This document shows positions 8,873 to 18,018 of a stretch of DNA of 64,000 bases, piece by piece. The stretch spans positions 3,658,001 to 3,722,000 of the forward strand of contig NZ_CP157276.1 of assembly GCF_040024445.1 (NCBI RefSeq), in the 5' to 3' direction. Within the stretch, counting starts at the first letter, position 1. Every line of letters begins with the position of its first letter. The notes beneath the pieces are model-generated. The model saw only the letters and a program-made list of their open reading frames with translations. It was not told where the DNA came from and did not search any database. A program made the position numbers and the translations under genes. The stretch comes from Prescottella soli (GTDB taxonomy: Bacteria; Actinomycetota; Actinomycetes; Mycobacteriales; Mycobacteriaceae).

Positions 8873-10228
8873 ATGACAGATCTCAGCACACCGGGTGCGT
8901 CCTTGTCTGCCACGCCGGAGAAGGTCCGCCCCGATCACGAAACCCCGCTGAACCGGTTTCATCTACGAATCACGGCGCTGACATTCGGCGCTAATTTCTC
9001 CGACGGTTATGCTCTCGGCAGCATCGGAATCGTCCTCACGGTCCTGGCCCCGACGATGGGACTCAGCACGCTGTGGGAGGGGATTCTCGGAAGTTCCATG
9101 CTGGTCGGCGTGCTCGTCGGCAGTGTGGTGTGCGGATGGCTTGCAGACAGATTCGGCCGCCGCCGGGTCTTCCAATTGGACTTCATCGTCATCGCTGTGG
9201 CCTCCGCGGCCCAGTTCTTCGTTGACGGCCCGGTGTGGCTGCTCGTGCTCCGACTGCTCATCGGGATCGGTGTCGGCGCCGACTATGCACTCGGACCCAC
9301 ACTGGTCACCGAGTTCGTCCCCACGCGCTACCGCGGAGGGCTCCTCGGTTCCCTGACGGTGATGTGGACCGTCGGTTACGTCGCTTCCTTCTTCGTCGGC
9401 ACGTGGCTTGTCAATCTGTCGCCGGATTCTTGGCGTTGGATGCTCGCAAGTGGTGCGATCCCCGCGCTGATCGTCCTGGTGCTGCGAATCGGCACACCCG
9501 AGTCGCCACGATGGCTGATCGAGAAGGGGAGACTCGAAGAGGCACGGCACATTTCGAACAAGTACCTTGACGGCGCACTCGACATCGAGAAGATCGCGGC
9601 ATCCACCGTATCCGCCGAGCCGGCGCGATACCGCGACCTGTTCAGTCGGAAGATCCTGAAGAACACGGTATTCGGAATCTTCTTCTACAACTGCCAGGTC
9701 ATTCCGTACTTCGCCATCTTCACGTTCCTACCGGTGATCCTCCCCAAGCTCGGTATGGACGAAGACGGTTTCGCCAGCGGGGTAATGCTGAACCTCTTCC
9801 TCCTCGCCGGTGGAATCGTGGGTTTGTGGGCGATCGCGAAGATCGGTCGCCGCCCGCTGACGATCTACTCGTTCGTCATCATGGCGGTCACGCTGGCGAT
9901 CGTTGCCTTCGGTACCAGCTGGCCGTTGCCTGTGGTTGTCCTGGCTTTCGCCATCTTCACCTTCGTGATGTCGGCGGCGTCGAACCTCGCGCAGGTCTAC
10001 CCCGCCGAGCTCTACCCCACCAGGATGCGCGCTGCCGGTGTCGGACTTCTCAACGGGGCCAGCCGCATCGGATCTGCTGCCGGCACCTTCATTCTCCCCG
10101 TCACCCTCTCCTCCTTCGGTGTCACCGCCTCGATGCTCGGTTTGGTGGGCGTCCTCGTGATCGGTGCGATTTCAGCCGTACTGTTGGCGCCGGAGACGTC
10201 CCGTCTCTCCACCGAGGAACTCGGCTGA
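8873..10228 (+). CDS. MFS metabolite transporter next to the lyase pair
   Basis: 451 aa, about twelve membrane segments. It carries the MFS signature GWLADRFGRRR between TM2 and TM3, GIGVGADYALGPTLVTEF in TM4-5, and PESPRWLIEKGR before the central loop, as in sugar- and aromatic-acid-type importers. ATG at 8873 lies 29 bases after the lyase copy 2 stop; no strong ribosome site is visible, so translation may depend on read-through from the lyase. The pairing suggests import of the lyase substrate or release of its product. A long hairpin terminator follows. Confidence 0.8.
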   Translation: MTDLSTPGASLSATPEKVRPDHETPLNRFHLRITALTFGANFSDGYALGSIGIVLTVLAPTMGLSTLWEGILGSSMLVGVLVGSVVCGWLADRFGRRRVFQLDFIVIAVASAAQFFVDGPVWLLVLRLLIGIGVGADYALGPTLVTEFVPTRYRGGLLGSLTVMWTVGYVASFFVGTWLVNLSPDSWRWMLASGAIPALIVLVLRIGTPESPRWLIEKGRLEEARHISNKYLDGALDIEKIAASTVSAEPARYRDLFSRKILKNTVFGIFFYNCQVIPYFAIFTFLPVILPKLGMDEDGFASGVMLNLFLLAGGIVGLWAIAKIGRRPLTIYSFVIMAVTLAIVAFGTSWPLPVVVLAFAIFTFVMSAASNLAQVYPAELYPTRMRAAGVGLLNGASRIGSAAGTFILPVTLSSFGVTASMLGLVGVLVIGAISAVLLAPETSRLSTEELG

Positions 10229-10270
10229 CTTCACGGCCGCGCTCCACACACGAGCATTAACCACTGCAAT

Positions 10271-10312
10271 GAAGCCTCGAAGTCGCCCCCCGTGGGGCGG
10301 CTTCGAGGCTTC
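10271..10312. terminator. Strong hairpin terminator after the MFS gene
   Basis: Nineteen-base arms GAAGCCTCGAAGTCGCCCC and GGGGCGGCTTCGAGGCTTC pair with a single mismatch around a four-base loop. It ends the lyase-MFS transcription unit 42 bp after the stop. Confidence 0.8.
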
Positions 10313-10337
10313 AGCGTTCTTCTGCACCGCAGTTTCC

Positions 10338-10414
10338 CGCAACGGGGTTCGTCGTTTCGCGTCGGTCAACGAGACCGGGCACGTCCGTCCGTGACCTGAT
10401 GGTCGGGTGATCGG
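10338..10414 (+). repeat. Direct repeat B: degenerate copy of the phosphatase 3' end
   Basis: Encodes RNGVRRFASVNETGHVRP, clearly the tail of the histidine phosphatase, but with no start and with base differences and a 4-bp insertion relative to 4279-4351. The divergence argues against a recent tandem duplication; it may have arrived with the inserted DNA or be the resident remnant. Confidence 0.75.
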
Positions 10415-11335
10415 AGCACGATCCCGCATCCGACGGCAAGGAGGGCGACGATGCCGAAGAACACGACGCCCGCGGACGTGAGCCCTACGTGGTCGCCGAG
10501 CCAGCCGACGCCGAGGATGGGCACGGCACTCGCGAGGTAGCCGCACGCGAAGTATCCCGCGATGATCTCGGCCGACCGGTGCGGTGGCACCGCCGCATGC
10601 AGTGCCGTCAGACTGCTCGACGTGGTCAGCCCGTGTCCGACACCGAGAGCCACTGTCGCACCGAGGAATCCAACGATGGATGCGCCGACGACGGCCGCGG
10701 TAGCGGCGACCGCGCCTGTCACGAGACAGGCCAGTCCTGTGCGCTCGATCGTGGCGTGCCCGCGACTGTGTGTGAAGCTCTGGCCGACGGCAGAGGTTGC
10801 CGGCAGAATCGACACCGCGAGCGACGCGATCAGAGTGCCGGACGCGAGGTTCTGCTGCATCAGGGTCGGTACGAGTGCGAGGTAGTACCCGTTGAGGGCG
10901 TAGGCAGCACAGCGTCGCAGTGGGCAGCGCAACCCGTTGGCGTGCAAGAGGTTCCGTGGATGACTGCGAGGGTGACGCGGTGCGAACCCGTGCGGGTCCC
11001 GGATGGGTTGCGAACAACAGCAACGCGGCGATCGGAAGCGGAAGATAGAGCCAGTACGCGGTGTGGGCCGGGTCCGGCAGCCATGCGATCGCGGCCTGGG
11101 TGAGCAGTGGTCCGGACGCGAGGCCGGTGGCGATACTCGCCGACGAGACCACCGCGGCCTGCCGGGCGGGGAGGGCGTCCTTCAGCATCGCGGTCAACGT
11201 TCCGGTGCACAGGCCGACGCTCACGCCACTCAGTACCCGCGCGAAGCCGATCGTCGTCACACTGCCCGCGGTGGCGAACAGGACGGTCGCGGCGATCGAC
11301 AGCATCGCCGCGGTGACGGGAGTTCGCCAGTGGGG
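10366..11335 (-). pseudogene. Broken MFS efflux transporter
   Basis: The minus strand encodes a drug-type MFS protein in two frames. The N-terminal half (ATVLFATAGSVTTIGFARVL..., about 10978-11335) begins in the region of TM3 and lacks the first 70 or so residues. The C-terminal half (AAYALNGYYLALVPTLMQQN..., 10366-10930) is in another frame, so a frameshift lies in the central loop near 10930-10975. The stop at 10366 falls inside the phosphatase repeat, so the natural C-terminus may also be altered. The gene abuts a divergent TetR gene that also lacks its beginning; one deletion probably removed both starts and the promoter. Confidence 0.75.
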
Positions 11336-11899
11336 ATCGCACACGGCCGGATCTTGGCCGTCGCGGAGGAGCGTTTCTACCGCGACGGCATAGGCGCGAC
11401 CGGCATCAACACGCTGACCGACGAGGCCGGCGTGGCTCGGATGTCGCTGTACAAGAACTTCGCGTCCAAGGACGACTTGATCGCCGAGTACCTCCAACAC
11501 CGGTTCGACACGTGGCGGGCCCTCTACGATGCGCGCCGTGCCGCCGCGGAAACGCCCGCGGACATCCCCGCGAGCGTCCCGCGTTCCTACCTCGACCACG
11601 TGGAGGCGATCGGTGCCGACTTCCGGGGATGTGGCCTCCTGAACGCAGCCGCGGAACTGCACAGTCGCCCGGAGCTCTATGCGAGCATCCTCGCCCGTAA
11701 GGCCGAGGTGACGGAACTGCTCCGGGCCGATCTCGCCGAGTCCGGGGTCCACGACCCCGATCAGCTGACCGAGATCGCTTTCCTGCTCCTCGAAGGTGCG
11801 GTGGTCCATGACGGGCTGCACGGTCGCGTGGACCACCTCGACCGGGTCGTCCGGCACATCGACACGCTCGTCGCCCAGGCGCTGGCCGACACCGCGTGA
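11330..11899 (+). CDS. TetR-family regulator, 5' end damaged
   Basis: A nearly complete TetR regulator: helix-turn-helix GINTLTDEAGVARMSLYKNF, then a ligand domain with CGLLNAAAEL. The normal N-terminus (Met plus about eight residues) is missing; the gene fuses at about 11335 to the truncated minus-strand MFS gene. The GTG at 11330 would give 189 aa, but no ribosome site precedes it. TetR-MFS divergent pairs usually regulate a drug pump, and here both starts are gone. It may be silent or read from outside transcription. Confidence 0.6.
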   Translation: MGIAHGRILAVAEERFYRDGIGATGINTLTDEAGVARMSLYKNFASKDDLIAEYLQHRFDTWRALYDARRAAAETPADIPASVPRSYLDHVEAIGADFRGCGLLNAAAELHSRPELYASILARKAEVTELLRADLAESGVHDPDQLTEIAFLLLEGAVVHDGLHGRVDHLDRVVRHIDTLVAQALADTA

Positions 11900-11903
11900 G
11901 CGG

Positions 11904-13376
11904 TCAGTGCACCCCGCGCATGAGCTTGCGGATCCACGGTGACATCACCGCGATCAGGACGCCGATGCCGATCGAGGCCAGGCCGATGGTCGCGAAGTAC
12001 GGCACCTCGTTGTCGGAGCTGTAGTAGCCCGACAGCGTGCCCGCGAGGCTCGAGCCGAGCGCGATCGACAGGAAGAACAGCGCGACCATCTGGGTGTGGA
12101 AGGCGGCGGGCGCGAGCTTGGTCGACAGTGACAGACCCACCGGCGACAGCAGCAGTTCGGCGAACGTGAACATCAGCAGGATGCCGGCGAGTCCGAGCAG
12201 CGGGGCGCTGTTGGCACCGCCGCCGGACATCGGGATGAAGCAGAGGAACGCGAGGCCCATGATGCCGGTGCCGAGCGCGAACTTGATCGGCGACGACGGC
12301 TGGCGCTTGCCGAGCTTCGTCCACGCGGCCGCGAACACGCCGGCGAAGATGATGATGAACACCGGGTTGATCGACTGCACCCACGTGGGCGGGAAGTCCC
12401 ATCCGAACAGGTTGCGGTCCAGGCGCTCGTCGGCGTAGATCGCGACCGTCGTGAACTGCTGCTGGAACAGCGACCAGAAGACGGCGCTCGCGATGAACAT
12501 CGGGATGAACGCGATTACCCGGCTGCGCTCCTGCGCGGTGATCCGGCGGCTGGTGAGGATGACCGCGAAGTAGGCGATCGCGGCGATGAGCGTGAGCGTG
12601 ACGACGATCGTGGACAGATGGTCGGTCGTGATCACCCCGGTCAGTGCCAGCGCGGCGACCACGACGACCGCGACGACGGCCAACACCACCATGCGCGGCC
12701 GGTCGGCGGCCGGCAGTGGATTGGGAACACGTGAGCCGATCCCGTTGAGGCGGCGTCGGCCCAGGGTGTACTGGATCAGGCCTAGCGCCATACCGACCGC
12801 GGCCAGCGCGAAGCCCACGTGGAAGCCCCAGTTCTTCTGCGCCCACCCCGTCAGCAGCGGACCGAGCAGGCCGCCCAGGTTGATGCCCATGTAGAAGATC
12901 GAGAACCCGGCGTCGCGTCGCTGGTCGTCCGGTGCGTAGAGGTCACCGACCAGCGAGGTGGCGTTCGCCTTCAACCCCCCGCTGCCGAGCGCGATCATGA
13001 TCAGACCGACGCCCACCCCGGCCAGACCCGGAAGTAGCGCGAGGCAGATGTGGCCCAGCATGACCAGGCACGCGCTGTAGAAGAGGGTGCGTTCGGAACC
13101 GAGCAGCCGGTCCGCGACCCACGCGCCGACGATGGTCGACAGGTAGACGGTGCCGCCGTACGCGCCGAGGATGCTCGTGGCGGCCGCAATGTCCAGGCCG
13201 AGTCCGCCCTGCTCGGCGGTGTAGTACAGGTAGTACAGCAGGATGCCCTGCATGCCGTAGAACGAGAAGCGTTCCCACATCTCCACCCCGAACAGGTTCG
13301 CCAGCACGAACGGCTGCCCGAAGAAGCCGCGGTCGGAAGGGGTGGTAGAGGGCAGTTGTTCGACTCGCGAACTCAT
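11904..13376 (-). CDS. POT-family proton-dependent oligopeptide transporter
   Basis: 490 aa integral membrane protein. It opens with the family motif EMWERFSFYGMQG (ExxER-type proton coupling, residues about 32-44) and has the PTR2 signature FYMGINLGGLLGPLL near residue 165. The family imports di- and tripeptides with protons. ATG at 13376. It stands as a single gene: the divergent-facing TetR ends 4 bp from its stop and the next minus-strand gene is 78 bp upstream. Confidence 0.9.
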   Translation of the reverse strand: MSSRVEQLPSTTPSDRGFFGQPFVLANLFGVEMWERFSFYGMQGILLYYLYYTAEQGGLGLDIAAATSILGAYGGTVYLSTIVGAWVADRLLGSERTLFYSACLVMLGHICLALLPGLAGVGVGLIMIALGSGGLKANATSLVGDLYAPDDQRRDAGFSIFYMGINLGGLLGPLLTGWAQKNWGFHVGFALAAVGMALGLIQYTLGRRRLNGIGSRVPNPLPAADRPRMVVLAVVAVVVVAALALTGVITTDHLSTIVVTLTLIAAIAYFAVILTSRRITAQERSRVIAFIPMFIASAVFWSLFQQQFTTVAIYADERLDRNLFGWDFPPTWVQSINPVFIIIFAGVFAAAWTKLGKRQPSSPIKFALGTGIMGLAFLCFIPMSGGGANSAPLLGLAGILLMFTFAELLLSPVGLSLSTKLAPAAFHTQMVALFFLSIALGSSLAGTLSGYYSSDNEVPYFATIGLASIGIGVLIAVMSPWIRKLMRGVH

Positions 13377-13454
13377 GGGTACTCCGGGGACTGTCGTGTC
13401 GTGCAGGCAGCAGGCAGCGGCCCGCTGCAGGTGTAGCGATAAGGAGTGGGAAGG

Positions 13455-13841
13455 TCAGGCGAGAGGCCGACGCGACCGCCGGGTCTGATACAACGCCCGC
13501 CATCCGATGAGGAACAGGGCGAGGAACGACGCCGCGACCAGGATAAAGGAGAACGCGGTGCCCTGGCCCACCAGCACCCGGATCAGCATTCCGAACACCA
13601 ACGTCGAGGCCCACACGACGACACCCGTCGGGACCGTCAGACGCGGATCGAACTTGTCGCGGTAGAGCGCGAGTGTGACGAGCCAACCCGCGGCGAGACC
13701 GAAGAGGAACGGCCACGCCGTGGTCAGCAGACCTACGATGCTGTTTGCCTCTTCGTGGCTGCTCCTGCCGGCCGCGGCGAAGGCGAGCACGAGCAGAACG
13801 TCGATCACTGCGGCGGGGAGGTACTTCTTCACGACGACCAC
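13455..13841 (-). CDS. DUF3054-type small membrane protein
   Basis: 128 aa with four hydrophobic segments (AAVIDVLLVLAFAA, AWPFLFGLAAGWLVTLAL, VVWASTLVFGMLI, AFSFILVAASFLALFLIG). The pattern matches the actinobacterial DUF3054 family of unknown function. GTG at 13841 follows a GGGGAG; an in-frame GTG three codons later is the alternative. It may be co-transcribed with the peptide transporter gene 78 bp downstream. Confidence 0.7.
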   Translation of the reverse strand: MVVVKKYLPAAVIDVLLVLAFAAAGRSSHEEANSIVGLLTTAWPFLFGLAAGWLVTLALYRDKFDPRLTVPTGVVVWASTLVFGMLIRVLVGQGTAFSFILVAASFLALFLIGWRALYQTRRSRRPLA

Positions 13842-13942
13842 CCTATGCCGCTCCCCGGCGCGGGATGGCGGACCCGGGGCCGAGGCACGCCGATGCCCCC
13901 GCCGATCCGGGCAACCGGGGCAGGGGCGGTAGACGCGTCGGA

Positions 13943-14374
13943 TCAGTCCCGGACGAGCGGCATGATCGTGCGTACCCGGGCGTCGCGCAGGTACAGCCCG
14001 CCCCACACGAAGATGCCGACGTACACCGGGGACAGGATCGTCGACAGCAGCGGCTGCTCGGTGAGGATGTTGCACGCGACCGCCCCGCCGAGGTAACCGG
14101 TGAGCAGCACCGCACCGAGGATCGACGTGACCGGCACCAGGTACAGCGCCAGGCACGCGAGCATCACCACACCCATGATGTAGGGCGCGTACTCGGGGAA
14201 GCCGTACTCGGTCATCGAGTCGCGGACCGGCTGGATGTTCGCGAGGTGGATGCCGGCGTCGAACAGCAGGAAGGCCACCACCAGGCCGGTGACGACGAGC
14301 CCGACGCGGCGGGCCCGCGGCGACACGGTGGCGGCGGTCGGGTTGGTGAGGGTGTGGGGGACTGCGGTGGTCAT
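13943..14374 (-). CDS. Small four-helix membrane protein, DoxX-like
   Basis: 143 aa with four predicted transmembrane helices: LVVTGLVVAFLLFDAGIHL, YIMGVVMLACLALYLVPV, ILGAVLLTGYLGGAVACN and ILSPVYVGIFVWGGLYL. The TGYLGGAVA element in helix 3 is typical of the DoxX-like family. Function of these proteins is poorly defined. ATG at 14374, with GGAACGGAG upstream. It is 101 bp upstream of the DUF3054 gene on the same strand and divergent from the phospholipase C gene. Confidence 0.7.
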   Translation of the reverse strand: MTTAVPHTLTNPTAATVSPRARRVGLVVTGLVVAFLLFDAGIHLANIQPVRDSMTEYGFPEYAPYIMGVVMLACLALYLVPVTSILGAVLLTGYLGGAVACNILTEQPLLSTILSPVYVGIFVWGGLYLRDARVRTIMPLVRD

Positions 14375-14557
14375 GGTGCGCTCCGTTCCTCTGGCCGCTC
14401 CGCACCCGATGCGCGGAGCCTTTGCCGTACAGACCGGTCCTCCGCTCGAAACTCATCGTCCGCATCGTCGAAGTGCCGAATCCGCCTCCGGGCCGCGCGC
14501 GCCTTCGATACCCTCCGCGCAACCGTGTCCCGATCTGCCTGTCAGAGAGGCCCCGAC

Positions 14558-16735
14558 ATGACGTTCGAGATGTCCCGACGCCGGTTCATGACAATCGGTG
14601 CCGGTGCCGTGGGAGTCGCCGCCGTCGGATCGCTGCTGCCGCCGTCGCTGCAGGCCGCGCTCGCCTCCCCGGTGCCGCCGGGTGGACTGGACTCGATCGA
14701 ACACGTCGTGCTGCTCATGCAGGAGAACCGCGCCTTCGACCACTACTTCGGGACGCTCCGCGGCGTGCGGGGATTCGGCGACCCCAACGCGCTGACGCTG
14801 CGCACCGGCCGGACCGTGTACGAGCAGCCGGACCGGGAATCGGTCATCGTGCCGTACCCGATCCGAGACGCGGCGGAGGCGCAGCGGATGGACCGGCAGA
14901 ACGTCGACTCACTCGATCACGAGTGGGTCGGCGGGCAGGCCGCCGTCGCCGGCGGCTGGCACGACGGCTGGATCCCGGCCAAGACGGCTGCGACGATGGC
15001 GCACTACGACCGGCAGGACATCCCCTTCCAGTTCGAACTCGCCGAGTCGTTCACGGTGTGCGACGCCTACCACTGCTCGGTGCCCACCTCGACCTCCCCG
15101 AATCGCAACTACTGGTTCACCGGTTACACCGGGTTCGAGCCGGACGGATCGCGCGTGGTCACCAACGATTCGTACATGCCGTGGCATCCCGGCTACACGT
15201 GGACCACCGTCGCCGAACGGCTCGAGACGGCCGGCGTGAGCTGGCGGGTCTACCAGGAGTGGGACAACTTCACCGACAACAACCTCGAGTACTTCGTCTG
15301 GTTCAAGCAGGTGGTGCACGCGCTGCTCGGGCATCCGGTGCTGGTGCCCTACCAGTTCACGACGCTGGCGGCGTTCTACACGGCGCTGCCGCTGCTGCCG
15401 CCGGACATCCAGAACGCGCTGCTGCGCGCACTCGACGAGGGCGTCCAGCGGCTCGACGGGCCCGACCGGCGGCTCTACGACCGTGCGCTGCGCCGCGAGC
15501 GGCCGGGAGCGCTCGCCGACGCGTTCCGCGCCGACGTCCGAGCAGGGACGCTGCCGGAGGTCTCGTACATCGTCCCGTCCTCGTCGGAGTCCGAGCACCC
15601 GATGGAGTCGTCGCCGGCGGCGAGCGCGACACTGGTCTACAAGATCCTCGACGCCGTCGCATCCGATCCCGAAACCTGGTCGAAGACAGCGATTTTCCTC
15701 AACTTCGACGAGAACGACGGCTACTACGACCACGTGCCGCCGCCGCTGCCGCCGCGGGGCGTGGTCGACGAGTATGTCGGCGACAAGCCGCTGGGACTGG
15801 GGCCGCGGGTGCCGATGACGGTGGTCTCGCCGTGGACCGTCGGCGGATACGTGTGTTCGCAGGTGTTCGACCACACCTCGGTCACCCGGTTCCTCGAGCA
15901 GCGGTTCGGGTTCACCCAGCCGGAGATCAGCGGGTGGCGGCGCACCGTCGCGGGCGATCTGACGTCGGCGTTCGACTTCGCCACCCCGCGGGCCCGCCCG
16001 TCGCTCACCCCGCCGCCGCCGGCGCCGCCGCTCACCCCGCGCTGGAAGCCCGCGCCGCCGGACCTGCAGCGGATGCCGGTGCAGGAGAGCGGAACCCGGC
16101 CCGCGCGGGCACTGCCCTATCAGCCGGACGCGGACGTCGTATTCGATGCCGCGGCACGGGAACTGTCGGTGCGCCTGCGTAATTCGGGGACCGAGAGCGC
16201 CCACCTGGCGCTGTACCCGTACGCGGGGGAGTTCGAGCTGCCGCGGCACTACGACGTCCACGGTGACCTTGCGGACACGATCCCGGTGCCGAGGGAGCGC
16301 TACGACCTCACGATGCTCGGCCCCAACGGTTTCCGGCGAGAGTTCGCGGGATCGGCGACCGGTCCCGGAGCGTCCGTGCAGGTGGGCACGACGATCGACG
16401 CGGCGAGTCGGACGGTGCGGGTGACCGTGACCAACCACGGCGTCGGTGCGGTCACGGTCGAGTTGGCCGGGGACTCCGCGTCGCTCGCGGCGGGCACCGA
16501 ACGGTCGTGGACGGTGCCGTCGCAGCACGGCTGGTACGACGCGTCCCTCACGCTCGGTGAGGACCCGTCGTTCCGTCGTCGATGGATGGGGCACGTCGAG
16601 AACGGATCCGAGAGCGTGAGCCAGCCGTCGATCGCGGTGGCCGCCACCGGTGACCTGACGTTGCTGCCGCTGCCGCTGCCGCAGCCGCCGTCGACCGGTT
16701 CGGCGTCGCTCCCGGCGTCGTCGTCCGGATCGTGA
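14558..16735 (+). CDS. Tat-exported phospholipase C (phosphoesterase family)
   Basis: 725 aa. A twin-arginine signal SRRRFM followed by a hydrophobic stretch to ALAS exports the folded enzyme. The catalytic phosphoesterase domain opens with LLMQENRAFDHYFG and contains NFDENDGYYDHVPPP, as in bacterial non-specific and phosphocholine-preferring phospholipases C. The end carries two beta-rich DUF756-type modules (about residues 525-700). ATG at 14558 follows AGAGAGG. Such enzymes hydrolyse host or environmental phosphatidylcholine to diacylglycerol and phosphocholine, and are virulence factors in mycobacteria. It stands alone, divergent from the DoxX-like gene. Confidence 0.88.
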   Translation: MTFEMSRRRFMTIGAGAVGVAAVGSLLPPSLQAALASPVPPGGLDSIEHVVLLMQENRAFDHYFGTLRGVRGFGDPNALTLRTGRTVYEQPDRESVIVPYPIRDAAEAQRMDRQNVDSLDHEWVGGQAAVAGGWHDGWIPAKTAATMAHYDRQDIPFQFELAESFTVCDAYHCSVPTSTSPNRNYWFTGYTGFEPDGSRVVTNDSYMPWHPGYTWTTVAERLETAGVSWRVYQEWDNFTDNNLEYFVWFKQVVHALLGHPVLVPYQFTTLAAFYTALPLLPPDIQNALLRALDEGVQRLDGPDRRLYDRALRRERPGALADAFRADVRAGTLPEVSYIVPSSSESEHPMESSPAASATLVYKILDAVASDPETWSKTAIFLNFDENDGYYDHVPPPLPPRGVVDEYVGDKPLGLGPRVPMTVVSPWTVGGYVCSQVFDHTSVTRFLEQRFGFTQPEISGWRRTVAGDLTSAFDFATPRARPSLTPPPPAPPLTPRWKPAPPDLQRMPVQESGTRPARALPYQPDADVVFDAAARELSVRLRNSGTESAHLALYPYAGEFELPRHYDVHGDLADTIPVPRERYDLTMLGPNGFRREFAGSATGPGASVQVGTTIDAASRTVRVTVTNHGVGAVTVELAGDSASLAAGTERSWTVPSQHGWYDASLTLGEDPSFRRRWMGHVENGSESVSQPSIAVAATGDLTLLPLPLPQPPSTGSASLPASSSGS

Positions 16736-16920
16736 CCGTGCCGTAGCCGGCAAGAGTCGGCCCGGTTCACCCTGCAGGCTGAAGAAGCACTCCTGCCGAT
16801 CGGTAAGCGCGGCTTATCGATGCACGAAAGAAAGTACCTGGACTTCCCTGCTGCGCGGTGTGAATGTTGTCTGCGTCACGTCGGAAAAGGTTTCAATTCT
16901 CGAGCGCAGGAGTTCCAAGA

Positions 16921-17979
16921 ATGAAAGCAGCCCGCTATCACGGAGTTGGGGACATCCGTTTCGAAGATATCCCTGAGCCCGTTGCCGGTCCCGGTCAGGT
17001 GAAAGTTCGGGTTCATTTCAATGGATTGTGCGGCAGCGACCTGCACGAGTATTTCCATGCGCCGATGATGGCGCCGACAACGCCGCATCCTCTCACCGGA
17101 GTGAGTGTCCCAGTCGTCCTCGGTCACGAGTTCTCCGGCGAGATCGTGGCGGTAGGGGCAGGTGTCGACGAGCTGTCGGTCGGCGACGCCGTGGCGGTGG
17201 AACCCACCGTCAACTGTCGACGATGCCCGGCCTGTCTGGACGGCTCGTACAACCTCTGCAGCAGCATCGCCGCAGTCGGCTACAGCTGGGCGGGCGGGGG
17301 TGGGCTAGGACAGTATGCAGTGGTCGACGCTGATCATGTCTATCGGCTTCCCGACGGGATGAGCACCCGTGAGGGAGCGTTGATCGAACCCCTCGCCGTG
17401 GCCCTGCACGCCGTGCGCCGCGGCGATGTCGCTCCGGGCAGCAGTGTCGCCGTCCACGGGGCCGGTCCCATCGGGATCGGGGTGTTTCTGGCGTTGCGGG
17501 CCATGGGCATCGAGGACATCACCGTGATCGAGCCGTCGGCGGCCCGGCGCGCGGCGATCGAAGCTGTCGGAGCGACGAAGGTCATCGATCCCAATGAGAC
17601 GGATGTCGTCGCGGAACTGCGCGCGAACACCGATGGAGTCGGTGTCGCGAGATCGTTCGAGACGGCCGGCGTGCCGGCCACATTCCTGAATGCGGTCCGC
17701 TCGACGGCTCGACACGGCCGAGTCGTGGTCGTCGCGGTGCATCAGAAGCCGGTCGAGTTCAACCCCACCGAGATCCTGTTCAACGAGTGCGAGATCGTCG
17801 GCTCCATCGCGTACTGCCGCGACTACCCGGAGACCATCGAGTTCATGGCTCGTGGGGCGTACCCGCTGGACAGTTGGGTGGAGACGATCGCCTTCGAGGA
17901 CCTCATCACCGATGGATTCGGTCCACTCCGAGACCAAACAGCCATCAAGATCCTCGTCGACATGACCGCAGTCGGCTGA
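16921..17979 (+). CDS. Zinc-dependent 2,3-butanediol/alcohol dehydrogenase
   Basis: 352 aa medium-chain dehydrogenase. Catalytic zinc ligand Cys37 is in GLCGSD, the GHEFSGE segment supplies His and Glu, and the structural zinc is held by CRRCPACLDGSYNLC. The NAD site is GAGPIGIG. The insert LHEYFHAP is typical of (R,R)-butanediol dehydrogenases. ATG at 16921, GGAG about 8 bases before. It is followed 39 bp later by a cupin dioxygenase and then a LysR regulator, suggesting a route in which an alcohol is oxidised to a ketone or diketone and then cleaved. Substrate inferred. Confidence 0.82.
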   Translation: MKAARYHGVGDIRFEDIPEPVAGPGQVKVRVHFNGLCGSDLHEYFHAPMMAPTTPHPLTGVSVPVVLGHEFSGEIVAVGAGVDELSVGDAVAVEPTVNCRRCPACLDGSYNLCSSIAAVGYSWAGGGGLGQYAVVDADHVYRLPDGMSTREGALIEPLAVALHAVRRGDVAPGSSVAVHGAGPIGIGVFLALRAMGIEDITVIEPSAARRAAIEAVGATKVIDPNETDVVAELRANTDGVGVARSFETAGVPATFLNAVRSTARHGRVVVVAVHQKPVEFNPTEILFNECEIVGSIAYCRDYPETIEFMARGAYPLDSWVETIAFEDLITDGFGPLRDQTAIKILVDMTAVG

Positions 17980-18018
17980 CGGATCGAACCCCCTCCACCG
18001 GAATAGAAAGAGAAACCC

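Noticed and set aside
10172-11857. 561-codon minus-strand open frame
   Set aside because: It joins antisense of the MFS and TetR genes with only a middle part encoding the MFS fragment; it is not one protein.
14909-16753. 614-codon minus-strand open frame opposite the phospholipase C gene
   Set aside because: Antisense shadow in high-GC DNA; Arg/His-rich with no domain, whereas the plus strand has a Tat signal and a full enzyme.
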